This document shows positions 46,401 through 58,500 of a stretch of 64,000 nt of DNA, piece by piece. Source of the stretch: Galerina marginata (taxonomy: Eukaryota > Basidiomycota > Agaricomycetes > Agaricales > Galerinaceae); NCBI GenBank assembly GCA_023014335.1, contig JAECYW010000003.1:1-64000 (forward strand), given 5' to 3'. Numbering within the stretch: position 1 is the stretch's first letter; every line of letters begins with the position of its first letter. A program made the position numbers and the translations under genes. The notes below the pieces were generated by a model. It saw nothing but the letters and a program-made list of their open reading frames with translations, was not told the DNA's origin and did no database searches.

Positions 46401-47880
46401 TTCATTAACCCGTCACAAAGCCCAGCCTCACCAATTAAGCGACGAGTTGAGCTGTAGAACCTACAATTTGAGTTCACAAGGACGGTGAACGACCATGCGG
46501 AATCGGCAATCACGAAGGGCATTCACTTGACGGGAATGCGAAAACTGTCAATTAAATGAAGTCATGTAGTGAGAAGAGTTTTTTGGCGACGTACATGTTC
46601 TAATCGATGATTCCCTGTGGTTTGCCGAAGTTCTCCTTTGCTCAACTCTTCGAGAGTGGACCCTACTCGAGTAATTGGTTGGTGGTAAAACATAAAACGA
46701 AGCAGTGATCCACGAAAGAGCACATGTCGCTTAAGGCGGTTGGGGAGCTGAAAACGGAAGGCAGTAAAGATTTGGGAACGATAGTGACGACACATTCAGT
46801 AGGAATTATCGGAATCGGAATTCGTCCAAGACCTCCCCGACTACAGCTGATTTAGGAGCCCACTTGCTAACCGACAGTACCGGCAGTCGCTGGGCTGGAG
46901 CTTGAAACCTCGGATGTTGGGGTGGGGGGGCACGGATTGGATGACTTTCGCATTCGCATGAGTCGTACTTGTACCATCACCTGCCGATAATAATGCGTCA
47001 CCGACATCAGCACCAGCTGCCCGTCCCTGCCCGTGCCACATCGTATCTCCCTCTATCGCGCTGTTCCTCCGTGCACCCGCATACATGATGGAAATTCTCC
47101 AGCAATGACACCTCCAGCAGCTTATGCCATTGCCTTAGGGGAGAGCGACAGTCAAACGACCTTACTGTTGGGAACGACGAGATCTGTGAAGCACCGCGGC
47201 GCGCCGGGGTAGGCGGGGACGAACAAGAGGTTACGCGGGAAGAATGTGGTTGGAGCAGGAAGAGCTTCGACAACGGCCAGGTGAGTAGATTCAAATCAAA
47301 GAATCCGGAAATCCTGCACCCTCCCCAGAGCGGAGATGCCAGCAGAAAGCTACAGAGCGATAAAAATGTTCATCTTTTAACTCTAGAAGAAGTAACAAAA
47401 CAGGAGGTCCGTACCTAGCCACCTCGTTCTTTCACTAAAGAAGCTTGTTCCAATGTCGCGAGATCGGCGCGTTTCTGTAAGGACGGCAAGATCGCAGACC
47501 CGAAAGAAAAGGTAGCTCCACATAATCCGAGCCTGGTATTTAGTATTGGTAAGCATTAACAGAAAAGAATGTATTGCAGCAGAACTCTAGATGTAAAGCT
47601 TACCCGATAACATCCAAGAGATTGTGATCAGGCAGGAAGAGCGAGGCTACACGCGAAAAGGATGCTGCGTCGCACGAGTGTTGGTATCGAATGTTCCCAG
47701 AGTTTAAAGGCCACAATTAAACCCAACATTCTCTACACAAACGGCCGGAATAGGACTGTACGTGGAGAAAGGGACACAGAAGTGATAGTACCGTTACGGG
47801 GAGAAGACGAAAATTGAAAATTGATCACAACATATTACACGTGATTGATCTGATGACGCGACGCGACGCGTTCAAATGCA
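46401..47880 (-). repeat. Inverted module M copy and decayed repeat
   Basis: Read on the minus strand, this carries the module start (gcgtcgcgtcgcgtcatcag, then CACGTG at 47838-47843) and the middle block (gaacgaggtggctaggtacggacctcc near 47411-47436). It then runs into a pyrimidine/G-rich tail around 46900-47290. The order matches the plus-strand copies. No gene is seen. Confidence 0.5.
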
Positions 47881-49294
47881 CTCTTTTCATGGCAATTTCA
47901 AACATTTCGATAGAATTTACACCAGTAATTGCATTCAAACTCTTAGACGGCCATTTAGAAATATAATGGGTGACCCTCTGCAAAATTCTGAGTGCTACTT
48001 AGTAATACCTTTCTTCGTAACACCTTCAACTTTTTCATCTGCTCCCAATCTTTCCATTCAGCAACTATCAGAGTAATGTATCGTGATCGAGTTTTTAACA
48101 CATTCTGTTGCTAGAATAGCGATGGCGTGGATGTGACCAGGGACAAACTCTCGGCTACTGCCCTAAGACTTTACGAGGGATGGGGTTGTGTAGCACAGTT
48201 GATGAGGGAAGTTAGACCGCCATCAAGAGTCGAGAGAAGGTCGTGTTCTAAATGGCGAGGTTGATAAGGAGAAGTTACGAATAGAAAGAAAGGCGCTCAC
48301 ATTAAAAATACTCACATGTTGTACCATTCACGTTTTTCCAGCTGGCAATGAAATTAACGGCGTTGAGGGAACCAAGATAATAAGTTAGAAAATTCGGAGA
48401 GTAAATTGATTCTTATGAGGGGTCGGATTCCGTTCGATTAAAGTTCAAAGTTAACTGTCAAGGAATATTTTGGGGTCCTAAATCCCTGGTCCTGTTTAAC
48501 TGTGATTCTTCGGATCTTCCACCTCGACGGGATACTTGCGAAGTTGCGGTTGAAGTCCGTTAAAGTTATTTTGCGCATTGTGGGCACAAGATAATTATAG
48601 TCCCATGTATCAGGCACAGCCAAAAGGATTAACGAGGAATTGAAAATTGCTCGATATTTAGGAGCATAAAATCACTCCTCGTGTCGTCCTAGATGTATCA
48701 GTCCAACTAGGAAACCTCAACCCCTCGAAATTGACTGACTTCCGCCTTTCCTTCCGATTCTTCTTAGGTAGTCGGCAATTTTACGCTGACTCTTCGCTTC
48801 AGATAGCTCCAGACGAACACGGAAAATGACCGCTACAAGCATGGATATACTTGAGCAACTGCAGGGAAAGGAGTAGACGGACAGCGCTTTGGTCCCCAGT
48901 ACCTAAATATATGCTCGATCCGGACCGATTATCAGATTCGGTACATCGTCCTCGTACGCGTGGCTTTCTCGTGTCCACCCGTCCAGCCAAAACATTCAAC
49001 CGAGTTCAGGTGCTCCAAACACGCGGCTAGGACAAATTATCCTCGGAATGCTATTCTGGTGGCAATTTCAATTTCCTCCTTTTACACCTTCGGTAGTGCT
49101 GGCCTGCAACTTCGTCTCTTTCCTCCAATCCGACTAACTACCGCATTTCCATGCGACAATCCACGCGACAATCCACGAGTTTATGCATGATTAGTGGAGG
49201 CGGCTCAACCATTTTTCCTGCTAGGTATTAATTCAAAGTTTTGTGTGACTACTCTCTGTGGTATCCGTCAGGAAATAATCAGCCTTTCTCCAAA
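47881..49294. other. Intergenic, esterase 5' flank
   Basis: There is no gene or identifiable repeat in about 1.4 kb. The last few hundred bases should contain the promoter of the plus-strand esterase. I cannot name specific sites. Confidence 0.5.
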
Positions 49295-50455
49295 ATGATC
49301 AGGCGTCTTTCCTTGTCTGCATCGTTCGTTCTCCTCGCTCTCCAAGCTTTCGCCTCTGAGGTCGAAATTGAAAAGCGAGCATGCCCTAACATCCACGTCT
49401 TCGGCGCCCGCGAAACCACGGCTCCCCCCGGTTACGGCACTGCTGGCGTCGTTGTTAACCTGGTTCTCGGTGCTCACCCGGGCGCAACATCTGAAGCCAT
49501 CAACTACCCTGCCTGTGGTGGTCAAGCTTCATGTGGGAGCGTCAGTTACGCAAACTCTGCCGTCCAAGGAGTCGCAGCTGTAGCCGCCGCCGTCAATAGT
49601 TTCAATACACAATGTCCACAAACTCAACTCGTTCTCGTTGGCTACTCACAGGTATGCAACCTCCGCTGCACATCAGTTTTATGTTAATTGGACCTACCCG
49701 TATTTTACAGGGTGGTCAAATTATGGACGACGCCTTCTGTGGTGGAGGAGATACTAACGAAGGTCTCACATCAACTGCGATCCCTATTCAAGCTTCAGCA
49801 ATGAGCAAGATCGCAGCCGCAATTTTCATGGGCGACCCTCGCCATATTCCTGGCCTTTCCTACAACGTTGGTACCTGTAACGCCAGCGGAGTAAGTATTT
49901 TCGTACATAGTCTCCTTTATTATTTTCCTCGTCACTACGCAGTCGCTAACGCTATTCCTCACCCTGTAGTTTGCACCCCGCCCAGCAGGCTTCCAGTGCC
50001 CCAGTGCATCCAAAATCAAATCTTACTGCGATGCTGCTGACCCATACTGCTGCAACGGCAACGACGCAAACACGCATCAGGGTTATGGTACCGAATACGG
50101 ACAACAGGCATTGACATTCATCAACGCCCAACTCGCCGCCACTGGAGGTACTGGACCTACATCTACAGCTCCTGGAACCACTGCTCCGGCAACTACATCT
50201 CCAGTTTCAACAGGAACTCCCAGCGGAACCGCTGCTCACTGGGGTCAGTGTGGTGGAATCGGCTGGACTGGACCCACAGGTATGTCTGTTCGGTTTTTCA
50301 TTGAAGGTTTAGATCTCACGAACATCGTAATTAGTCTGTGCTGCACCGTACACATGCCAAGCGGCAAACGCATACGTGAGTTCTATCATTATTAATACCG
50401 CTTTTCGTAATTCCTGACTCGGTTTTCACGTCAACAGTACAGCCAATGTTTGTAA
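49295..50455 (+). CDS. Secreted CE5 acetylxylan-esterase-like protein with CBM1
   Basis: Five exons: 49295-49651, 49711-49890, 49970-50279, 50335-50375 and 50438-50455, giving 301 aa. A signal peptide (MIRRLSLSASFVLLALQAFA) is followed by a KR site before ACPNIHVFGARETT, the usual CE5 N-terminus. CE5 landmarks are PACGGQ, nucleophile Ser118 in GYSQGGQI (split by intron 1), CGGGD, FMGDPRH, YNVGTC, FAPRPAGF and the catalytic D...H pair in DPYCCNGN and THQGYG. A Thr/Ser/Pro linker then leads to a C-terminal cellulose-binding CBM1 (HWGQCGGIGWTGPT, ending YYSQCL) with four Cys and the flat aromatic face. It removes acetyl groups from xylan (or cutin-type esters) outside the cell, held on cellulose. 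Cutinase is the alternative within CE5, but the sequence pattern favours acetylxylan esterase. The gene is intact. Confidence 0.93.
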
Positions 50456-51636
50456 GGTTAGAATTGGTATGGGGACGTTTTTCTAAGTACTCTATTTATT
50501 TAAAAACTCATATTGAAAATACATGTGCACTATGTATCTGGGTATATAATTTACGATTGGCGGCACAAAGCGCGAGGTGCGCTAAGACAATTAATATTCG
50601 GGGGAAAATATAATGTTGAAGCATTTGTTATTCCAAGAAATGAACTGACTTAAATTCAACGGTATACTGTATATGCTGCGCCAAATGCTGGCTTCCAAGA
50701 CTCGAAAACTATACTATTGATGTGTCGAATTGTCCGCCTCAATGGCAATGGAAAGGAATGTTCCAATCGTGAGGAGGTGTGAAAAACCCGTGTAGCCAGG
50801 TGGTGATCGAGAACGCGTTGAAATCGGGTAGGGACGACGGTACCAGCTATGGAGCTGAATCTTGAGAAGAGTTGGAGCCGGTCGTGTCGCTGTGGAGTGG
50901 TCGTATGGCGTCGAAGGCAAGAGCAACATCTTGGCACTTGGGCGAGAAATTCCAGCGTTGGCCTGTTCCCACCATTCTCTTCTCCACCTCCTGCACCAGC
51001 TACGAGAATGCTAACTATCTTCCTTCAACGCAGTAGACGCGCCACCTGCGCTGGCCTAAGCCCAGAATTCGATAGCAAAAGAAGCTGGTGCTGCTGTGGT
51101 TGCAACGTTTCTCAGAACGAGTAGGAATATGACGACAGTTTCGAGTCGACGTGTCTGGTAAATTTTACGCCAGGGGGGACAACGGCCTGATAAGGTGGCG
51201 GCGGAAGACAAGCAAGAACCTAATTTCTCTGTAACAGAGGTCGTGCGGTCAAAGGGTGGTCGAATTGAGAGCGTGATCGAGCCAGAGAGGTCACCAGGGC
51301 AATATACCACATCAGGAAAAACCCCACCTGCTGATTTGTGTTTATAAGTTACTATACGGAAGAATGTGTTAGTTATTAGCTGGTATAAGTTGCAATTAAG
51401 TCGCAGAAGCCCAATAAACCCAATAAGGTTGGTATCGTAAATATCCGAACTTATTTACAACTGATCTATGGCTGATCGCTCCTTATTGAGAGCAGTCAGT
51501 TGGTGGTCTGCTAACGATCTGCAAATAATCAGCTCGAAATAGCGACCAGGTTCTCTGATATTCAGCCAAGCATTTGTCAAAATATGGTTCGAAAAGGTTC
51601 ATATCATCGCAGAACATGACTACATGGTATAAAAGA
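50456..51636. other. Intergenic, no gene seen
   Basis: This is the 3' flank of the esterase and about 1 kb without a supportable gene. The minus-strand frames at 50656-50937 and 51056-51310 are not backed by any motif or splice pattern. Confidence 0.45.
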
Positions 51637-51913
51637 CTAATCTAATCCATCAAGATCCAAGACTGCTAGCGCACTACCCTTGATAAAAGCTCCTGCATCT
51701 GCCTGGTTGTTACCGTCCCTGGAGACAGAGATTAACAAATGAGAAATCATAAATAAGAGTTCAAACTTACGTGACTTTCGAATAGAGAGACGACATGACT
51801 TGATGGTATGCATTGACTTTCTTCTTCAACTTTGATAATGTTTCCACGTGGCGGTCATATACCTTCTTGAAATTGTCACCTTCAAATTTCTCTTGACTTA
51901 TTTTTGTGGATCT
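51637..51913 (-). pseudogene. Unidentified C-terminal coding fragment
   Basis: Two open segments join in phase across a good intron. One encodes a Lys-rich, coiled-coil-like stretch (EKFEGDNFKKVYDRHVETLS, LKKKVNAYHQVMSSLYSKV). The other encodes DGNNQADAGAFIKGSALAVL and ends at the stop 51637-51639. Upstream of 51913 I find no matching start or exons in the repeat-like DNA that follows. It may be the end of a lost gene. I do not recognise it. Confidence 0.35.
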
Positions 51914-52740
51914 CTATACGCCGTCATATCTTTCCATTTATCAGTCAAAACTCAGACAGAATAAGTAGCCGATAAGTGTTTGACCTGCTGACTCACTACT
52001 GATAGCTCACTGACTCCGGCTGATTTTTGCAGGTCAGTGGAATTCAGCTTGCCCCCTACTTACGGAGGCTAATCATGACTTATCTCTGCAAATAAGCAAA
52101 CGGGGTTTTTCCTGATGCAGCTGTTCGGGGTGAAATTTGTATGATTATGAGCTTCAATCGTACAGAACTTCGCCTCTTTCGGAGTCGAAGGACTCCAATC
52201 CATAGCTTCTGAGCAGATCCTTTATTTTCCAACAGTCATGAATCACTTCAAGAGAATAGGAAGAACTTATGGTCGGCGCATAATCATTCGAAGAGATGAG
52301 TGTGACGAGAATTCACAGATATCTTTGACAGTAAATCGTTGACGATGGAACGAAGGAAATTGACTTGAAGGGGATGAACGGGACCTGTGTATGTGGCGTG
52401 GGTTCGTGGATGCCGATGCTCCGCTGACATCCCATTCGCTGCATCGGTCTGATGGCTATGGTGCCGTCGAACGGCGCCATATCACACGATCATGATATCC
52501 AGTCTCTCAACATCAACATCAACTTGCCCACAGCGATACCTATCCTTTGACCTCACTACTGAGGTGGGAAATTTTTGCCAGTGGTCAAAAGGTGAGTCAG
52601 AGCGCTTGGATTTTGCTAATGCGTTTTGCTCTCGTAATTGAGGGGTACACGAGACGGCAAAATGTGATAGCAAAACTCAAGCGCTCTGCCTAGACCTTTT
52701 GACTCTCGTCAAAATAATCCGGCCCCAGTAGTGCCTCTCC
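51914..52740. other. Intergenic with short palindromic/repeat pieces
   Basis: There is no gene. Around 51980-52045, gacctgc and gcaggtc, with ctcactactgatagctcactg between them, form short inverted and direct repeats. Nothing else is recognised. Confidence 0.4.
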
Positions 52741-53030
52741 CTAGTGGTCTCCAACTATGTAATCAACAGGTATATAGCTCTGCACCTCGGCAACAATGAC
52801 CTCTGTCTGCCCGTGGCTGCAACGCATCCACGCCATCCGCACACGCTTGTCCATATCACACGCAGGAGCGATATCGTTGATCTCCAGTTGATTGGCTCCA
52901 ACAGCTGTCTTCCTGCGTGTTAACTTGGATGGCCTGATAGGGAGGAAGGCGTTATGAGCTGTCGCTCCCCATTTTTCACTTCGTGCTTCTACTCCTGGCC
53001 GGAAGCAATCTTCCTCGTCTACTCCCTCGA
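52741..53030 (-). pseudogene. Unidentified open coding stretch without start
   Basis: There is a continuous frame of about 95 codons ending at the stop 52741-52743, with no upstream ATG before an in-frame stop. The composition looks protein-like (SEKWGATAHNAFLPIRPSKL; DIAPACDMDKRVRMAWMRCS; QSYIPVDYIVGDH). It could be a last exon or a relic. I do not recognise the family. Confidence 0.3.
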
Positions 53031-54164
53031 TCTACCGTTTCGAGAAATTTCTACTCGTACATCGCTCTTAGCCACACATGTCACACCTCTGGGGCTTGCT
53101 TATAGGATTAAAAATCCGGTACAAAATGCTCTTTGTGGGTCGTGAAGAAGACCGATCCTACAGTGAGTATTACTATCATCGTACATTGCAAACGATCTTT
53201 CGAATTCTCTACTGTGGAACTGTTCTAAATGCCCTAAGTTCAGACGAAATATGGCGGGACAAATAATGCCTGGTTAAAGCGTAAACTAGGGCTTGCGGGC
53301 TCAGGGTAACGATCGACTGAAGGCGGTGCCTAACCAAATTTTTTTCTTTGTTTCTCCCTCACTCGCATGGCCGTAAATCCACAGTAGAGAGCCATGTTCA
53401 CGACACCAAGTGACGCCAATGCTTCCACACCACCAGTCTGTTCGCTCAAGGCTGCTCGTCATCGTTCTACTTCCCCGGAGAGGGCGATTTCGCGGTTCTT
53501 CTTCGAAATTTAACCCAATCTCAACTCCTCTACAGTTCTGGATTCGCCCACGGCTAGTACTCAGGCATTTCCTTCAAAATTTGAAAGCAACAATCCTGTT
53601 CAACATTTAATAGAGATCGTGAACCAGTGCGACGCTGATTAGTAGAATCTACCCCCGCTGTCAAGTCAATTATCGAGCAAGCATAGTGGAATTTTATTAA
53701 CCTAGTACTAGAATCCCGTACCTGGCTCAGAGCCTGAGATGCATTCGAGTTTCTGAGAGCTGACGAAGTAAGGTATGCTGTTATAAGCTCCCACGTCGCC
53801 AGGTTAAAACCTCAAAGAACCTCAAGATTCGCGATCCTCTGGTCAATAGATGGCATTTTGCTCCCATCTCCAACGTAAAAGCCTAGGTCCTTTGAGCAAC
53901 TTGGAAGCCTGGCGGTATTTCGATCCTTTTCCATGTTCCTCCTTCCATTTGGCTCGCGAAGCCGTCCGTCATCGACAGTACTAGTATCGGAAATGGGCAA
54001 ACCGTGTACCGTACCAGCGAATAAGTTTGTCGTGGGGATAGGGTATCTAAGAAGTAGAGAAATTACCATACGCGTCTAGTCCGATTTCTATTGCGGCATC
54101 TTTCACTTTACATCTTCATCAGTGAATGTGAGCTTATGAATTTAAGGAAAAATGTATGCACACG
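53031..54164. other. Intergenic, 3' flank of Ser-rich copy 2
   Basis: There is no supported gene. 53685-53930 matches 46190-46400 (see that entry). Short ORFs on both strands lack domains. Confidence 0.45.
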
Positions 54165-55307
54165 TTATGGTTCATATCCTGGTGGTGGCCGCGACTCAGA
54201 GTGATTTTCCAGTAGAACAGACTGTGCACCTCGAACGGCCTTAGAAGGCGGTATAATTCTCTGAGATGACGTCGGAACTGCGGCATATGAAATTGGAGAC
54301 GAAGCATTTGGATGGGGACTTGAGCTCTGACGATGACCTTTTCCTGAGAGCAATGCGGGACTAAAAAGAAAATTGGGGAACGGGCGAGGTTCAGTTACTG
54401 GAGAGATTTTTTGTGCATTGATCGGTGAGCGGTAAGGAAGAATAGCGGGAAAATACTTACATTCCCCTTCCTTTTTCGTCACTCTCTGGCGATGGCGCCA
54501 AAATATAAAGAAAATAATTCCGATTATACTAAGACCGCCAAGTGAACCGCCGACTACTCCCGCGGTCAACTTAGCAGCCGAGTGAGATTTCGCGCTTCCT
54601 CCAGTAGGAACCGAAGTGTTGAAAGTAGTCTGAGGAGAAGACGTAACGGGGAGCGATGTGGCAGATGGTGAGCCGGAAAGCAATGAGGCAGTCAATGAAT
54701 TGGAAAGAATTGAGGCAGACAATGAATTGGAAGGCAATAAAGCCGACGATGAATTGGAAGGCGATGGGGAAGACGGCGCAGATGAGGCAGACGATGATGA
54801 ATCCAAAGGTGACCCAGCAGACGGAGACGATGGTGGCGCCAAAGTGCTCGGAGAATTGGGAGGGACAACGAGAAAATAATCAATAGAGAAGCTTGCGTTG
54901 TTAGCCAGGTGAGTTACGACAAGGGTATGCGAGCCAGGCTTTAGTGGGTCAGATTGAAAGATATTTTTCTGGAATTGATAATCAGCCTGTTCCGTGGCGT
55001 TAAATATCGATGCCGGTCCGCCATCGACGCTGTAAGACGACAGTACGAAAGGCGGCATAGTGGGAACAAGCGCTTGAATAGTTCCCCAGACGCCGATGCC
55101 ACTCCCTGTGACTCCAGATGTCAGGACGTTGACGTTAAGATATGGGAATTAATGCCTGCCTTGAAATGTTATCCTGGCAGTTGCCCCTACTGCATTCGTG
55201 AACGTCGAGGTGCCGCCGTTCTCTAAAGCGCTCCCTGCTCTAGTCCAGCTGCTGTCGGGCGTATAGACAACACGTGGGTCGCGATCGTCAATGGGATTCG
55301 CCATCAT
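54165..55307 (-). CDS. Ser-rich single-pass membrane protein, copy 2
   Basis: Three exons: 55307-55160, 55105-54461 and 54397-54165. It is a paralogue of the 44.4-45.4 kb gene over its full length. The N-domain has VVYTPDSSWTRAG, ATARITFQG, IGVWGTIQALVP, SSYSVDGGPASIFNATEQAD, GSHTLVVTHLANNASFSIDY. The stalk is longer and is built from repeats around NSLSASILS/NSLTASLLS, encoded by the AATTGGAAG-type repeats at 54690-54830. There is one helix (LTAGVVGGSLGGLSIIGIIF), a basic RHRQRVTKK and a C-tail ending RPPPGYEP. Intron 1 (55159-55106) has the same GC donor as copy 1. Intron 2 (54460-54398) happens to be open in frame, which hides it in a naive translation. The function is unknown. Confidence 0.85.
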
Positions 55308-55408
55308 ACAAATTGCTCCTCAGGGTGGATCGCGATTGAATTCGCCAGTTTGAAATGGACGCAATATGGAAACGAATATCGCAAAATTTGCGCTGAAACA
55401 AAAGGAGG

Positions 55409-55560
55409 AGTATACTTGTGAAATAAGCCACTTTAAATAACAGGCAAACCAGTCTAAGACTTTCAATGGTGTCCGTCGATCAGATTGTTCTTTTGAATTT
55501 GCGACAGATTGTTGTCAGGGAAAATGATCGATAGTGCTCACTGAGGGAATTATTGCCAGA
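55409..55560 (-). promoter_or_regulatory. Upstream block of Ser-rich copy 2
   Basis: This matches 45496-45666 and 45907-46071: tacttgtgaaataagccact, then ttaaata, tgatcga.agtgctcactgag and ggaattattgccagac. It is more diverged than the other two are from each other, so the local duplication near copy 1 is younger than the duplication that separated the two genes. Confidence 0.55.
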
Positions 55561-58500
55561 CAAGGAAGCAGTGAAGAAATCGCAGGTACACACAATATGT
55601 CAATTGTCGGACAAAAACCTCGGATTGATCGTTAAATCCGACAATTAATAAAGCGGAAGCCAGGCCGTCGAGGAACGCTATATATTTAAACCTCGTCCAC
55701 AAGATGGGGTTGTATTTGATTTCCTAACATAGATTATTCGTAAGGGACTTTCGAAGATGAAGTGCCTACTACTTGCTTTTTTCGAACATCTACAAGAACA
55801 ATCGACGAGGCACCAAAATGTGTAAATATTTATCCCGGAGCGACACCAACGGCTTGGTCATCCACCCGAGCGCCAATGACGCACTCGGTGGCTTCATGGC
55901 CGACCATATAACCTACATATGAGTCGTGGATTGATTAATATTACGTCCGTTGTAAGGTAAAGAAGTGCATTACTTTGTTGACGACGACAGCCATCACTTA
56001 ATGGGTAAGTTTAACTTCTCATCGTGTTATTTGGTTCTCAGCTAGTAAAGGCACGCCTTGTCAGTGGGCATCATTATAGGATTGCGAGTCCTTGTCGTTC
56101 GCTGAAGTGTCGTGCGGGGTGGGTTTAGAAGCAGATGCGAAAGGTCATGGAGGAGTCGAACCTTACCAAAGTGCTGGTCACGATTTCTTCGCAGCCACCG
56201 CCAGGTCGTAGATGCGGAAAAACGGTGGAAAAGACTAAAAAAAAGGAGCAAAATAACTGGAGATGTTGACTCGGTAGGTCAATCGGATACACACATGATG
56301 AGAGCGGAAAGTGTAAAAGCGAGGACATAAAATCGCTAGAGAGTACTCACAGTAAGGCGCGTAAAAGGTACGGGAATGGCACGACTTGATATATGATGAG
56401 TCTTATGGACGACCTGTTAAAATGAATGCCGATGGGCAGGACATTAGGATAATACTCACCAGGGACTGAAACGGACCAGCTCAATTATGCATTCTCGATC
56501 CTAGCCGTACACAAAGATAAAACCTGTGCGAAAAAGCGGCAGTAATATCAATCATTAACATGGAGAGCGCGTATCCTGATTCCTTGTCACATTGCGGCGG
56601 CTCGAGCAGGAAATCCGGGCAGTAAGATGGGTAATGTGTACCGAGGGTGGATTTGACAGCTATAATTCAACGATGAGTCCAAGGCACAGAGAAGAAATGC
56701 GTGAAAGCCTGGAAATCTCACAGCTATCAAGGAGAAGAGGCAGAAAACCAGCCCCAGCCACCCCACAGGTATGCATGTTGCATGACGAACGGCGTCAAGG
56801 CACTGACGCTGATCGCGAGACACAAGTAGTAGGAGATCTCAAGCATCGCGGCTTAAACCATCGCCGAAGACCAGGGTTCGAGAGTCGGGAGCAACTGCAG
56901 CTCGTCGACGATAAAGACGGTGTTCGTCTGAGCTAGACCTTCTGGATGTGCCGGTCACGTCAACCATAAGAGCTGGTGCGAGAGTGCAAGGAGCTAGCCG
57001 AAGTTGCTCTGAAGGTGAATGTTCATAGTGTGCACTGAAAATGAATGTCGCAGTCGACGTGGCAGGTATCGAGCAAGCTGTTGATGGCGATGAGCGAGAA
57101 GTTCTCACGCCGCCATTTTTATCTTTCGCTCCAACCGCCATCAATAAGACTGATTTCAATGTTCGACGGCACGTTCGCACTTCTGGAGCACGCAATTTGA
57201 GATTGGGGAAGTATCTCTCTTGTTCAAAGGAAGTGGACTGTGCCCAAAATTCCAGCGTTGACGGAGGTCGTCGACACTGATAAGTTACAAGAGAGAATAC
57301 GTATAGCTCAAATGGGCAACGTCAGCTTGCGGCTCTGCAGGGTACATCGTTGAGGATGAGCGAACCTGCGAGGTCGAGGCCTACTTCAGTTATTAATAAA
57401 CGCTGACGGATCGGGAGGAGCATTAATACTGCTCTTCGAGCTCCAGAACTTTGAAATGCGCAGCTCAAACTTTAAGCATTGAAATAGTTTACGAGTCGGA
57501 GTGACTATGTGTTACACTAATACTACATAGATTGAAAAGAAGAATCTGAGTTTAGCGTGCCCTAAGGACGTTGAATGCCGCCATCTATTCTAAATCTGAA
57601 GTTCCTATTCACTGTGTCTCGAGGAAATCGAATCTTAGGTTGGCGTCATCCTCTACGTTCTAATACTGACAACCAGAGGTTAAAATTTTAAGCACAAAGG
57701 ATCAGCGGAGCCAAGAGGTGCGCAATAAAAAGCCTATCGGTATACCTGTAGAAGACGGCGGAGGTCGTATGAAGATCATAACTAAATGCCACATTACAGA
57801 GATCACGCCTGTTACGCTGAACGACACTGTGGACGAAAGGATCGGAAAACAGCGAAACACCCGCGATACGGAAAGACTAAACCCATCACTTCCATAGGCG
57901 AAGGGAGGGAGAACGAGTTGAAAAACTGAACAAAAAACGAGTTAAATTCCGTCCGCCATACGGAAGCGCGAGAAACGCCTAAAGTGGGAGATATAAATGA
58001 AATTTGAGGAAAGGTTGGCGGGTCGGAATATACCTAGGTTGCAAGGGCTAGTTCCAGCGCTCCTCAAAAAGCTCTGAGACGTCGATACAATTCAATGACC
58101 ACATCGGAATGTAATAAAATCAAGCTTCTGCTTAGCATCTGGGACGGTGACAAGACGAGGGCGGAATTCAGAGTGGTTGTAGACTCCGAATAGAGTAGGT
58201 GGGTGAAGGGCTCCATAGGTCGTTCTGAGCGGATGAAGTCTAACTAAGTAGGAGAGGCAATTGTGAAGGAGGAGGCATGAACAGCGTGGTGGAGATCTAG
58301 AGAGGAAGCAGGAGGTGACGAACATCGACGTTCGCTGTTCTGTCGCCTGCAAGTCTAAACATAAAGGAATGGGCGTTAACAGGTTTAAGTCGAAGGAAAT
58401 CAGTCCTTTTGAAGGCTGTGTGCACCTTAGAATGAGCAGCAGCAGTTATTTTGAATTCATTTCCCCCTCCATTCGTTCCCTGTCGATCGACCTAAATTGC

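Noticed and set aside
51973..52045. Possible rho-type hairpin or SINE
   Set aside because: Only short inverted pieces (gacctgc/gcaggtc) are present. No A/B boxes or tail could be aligned.
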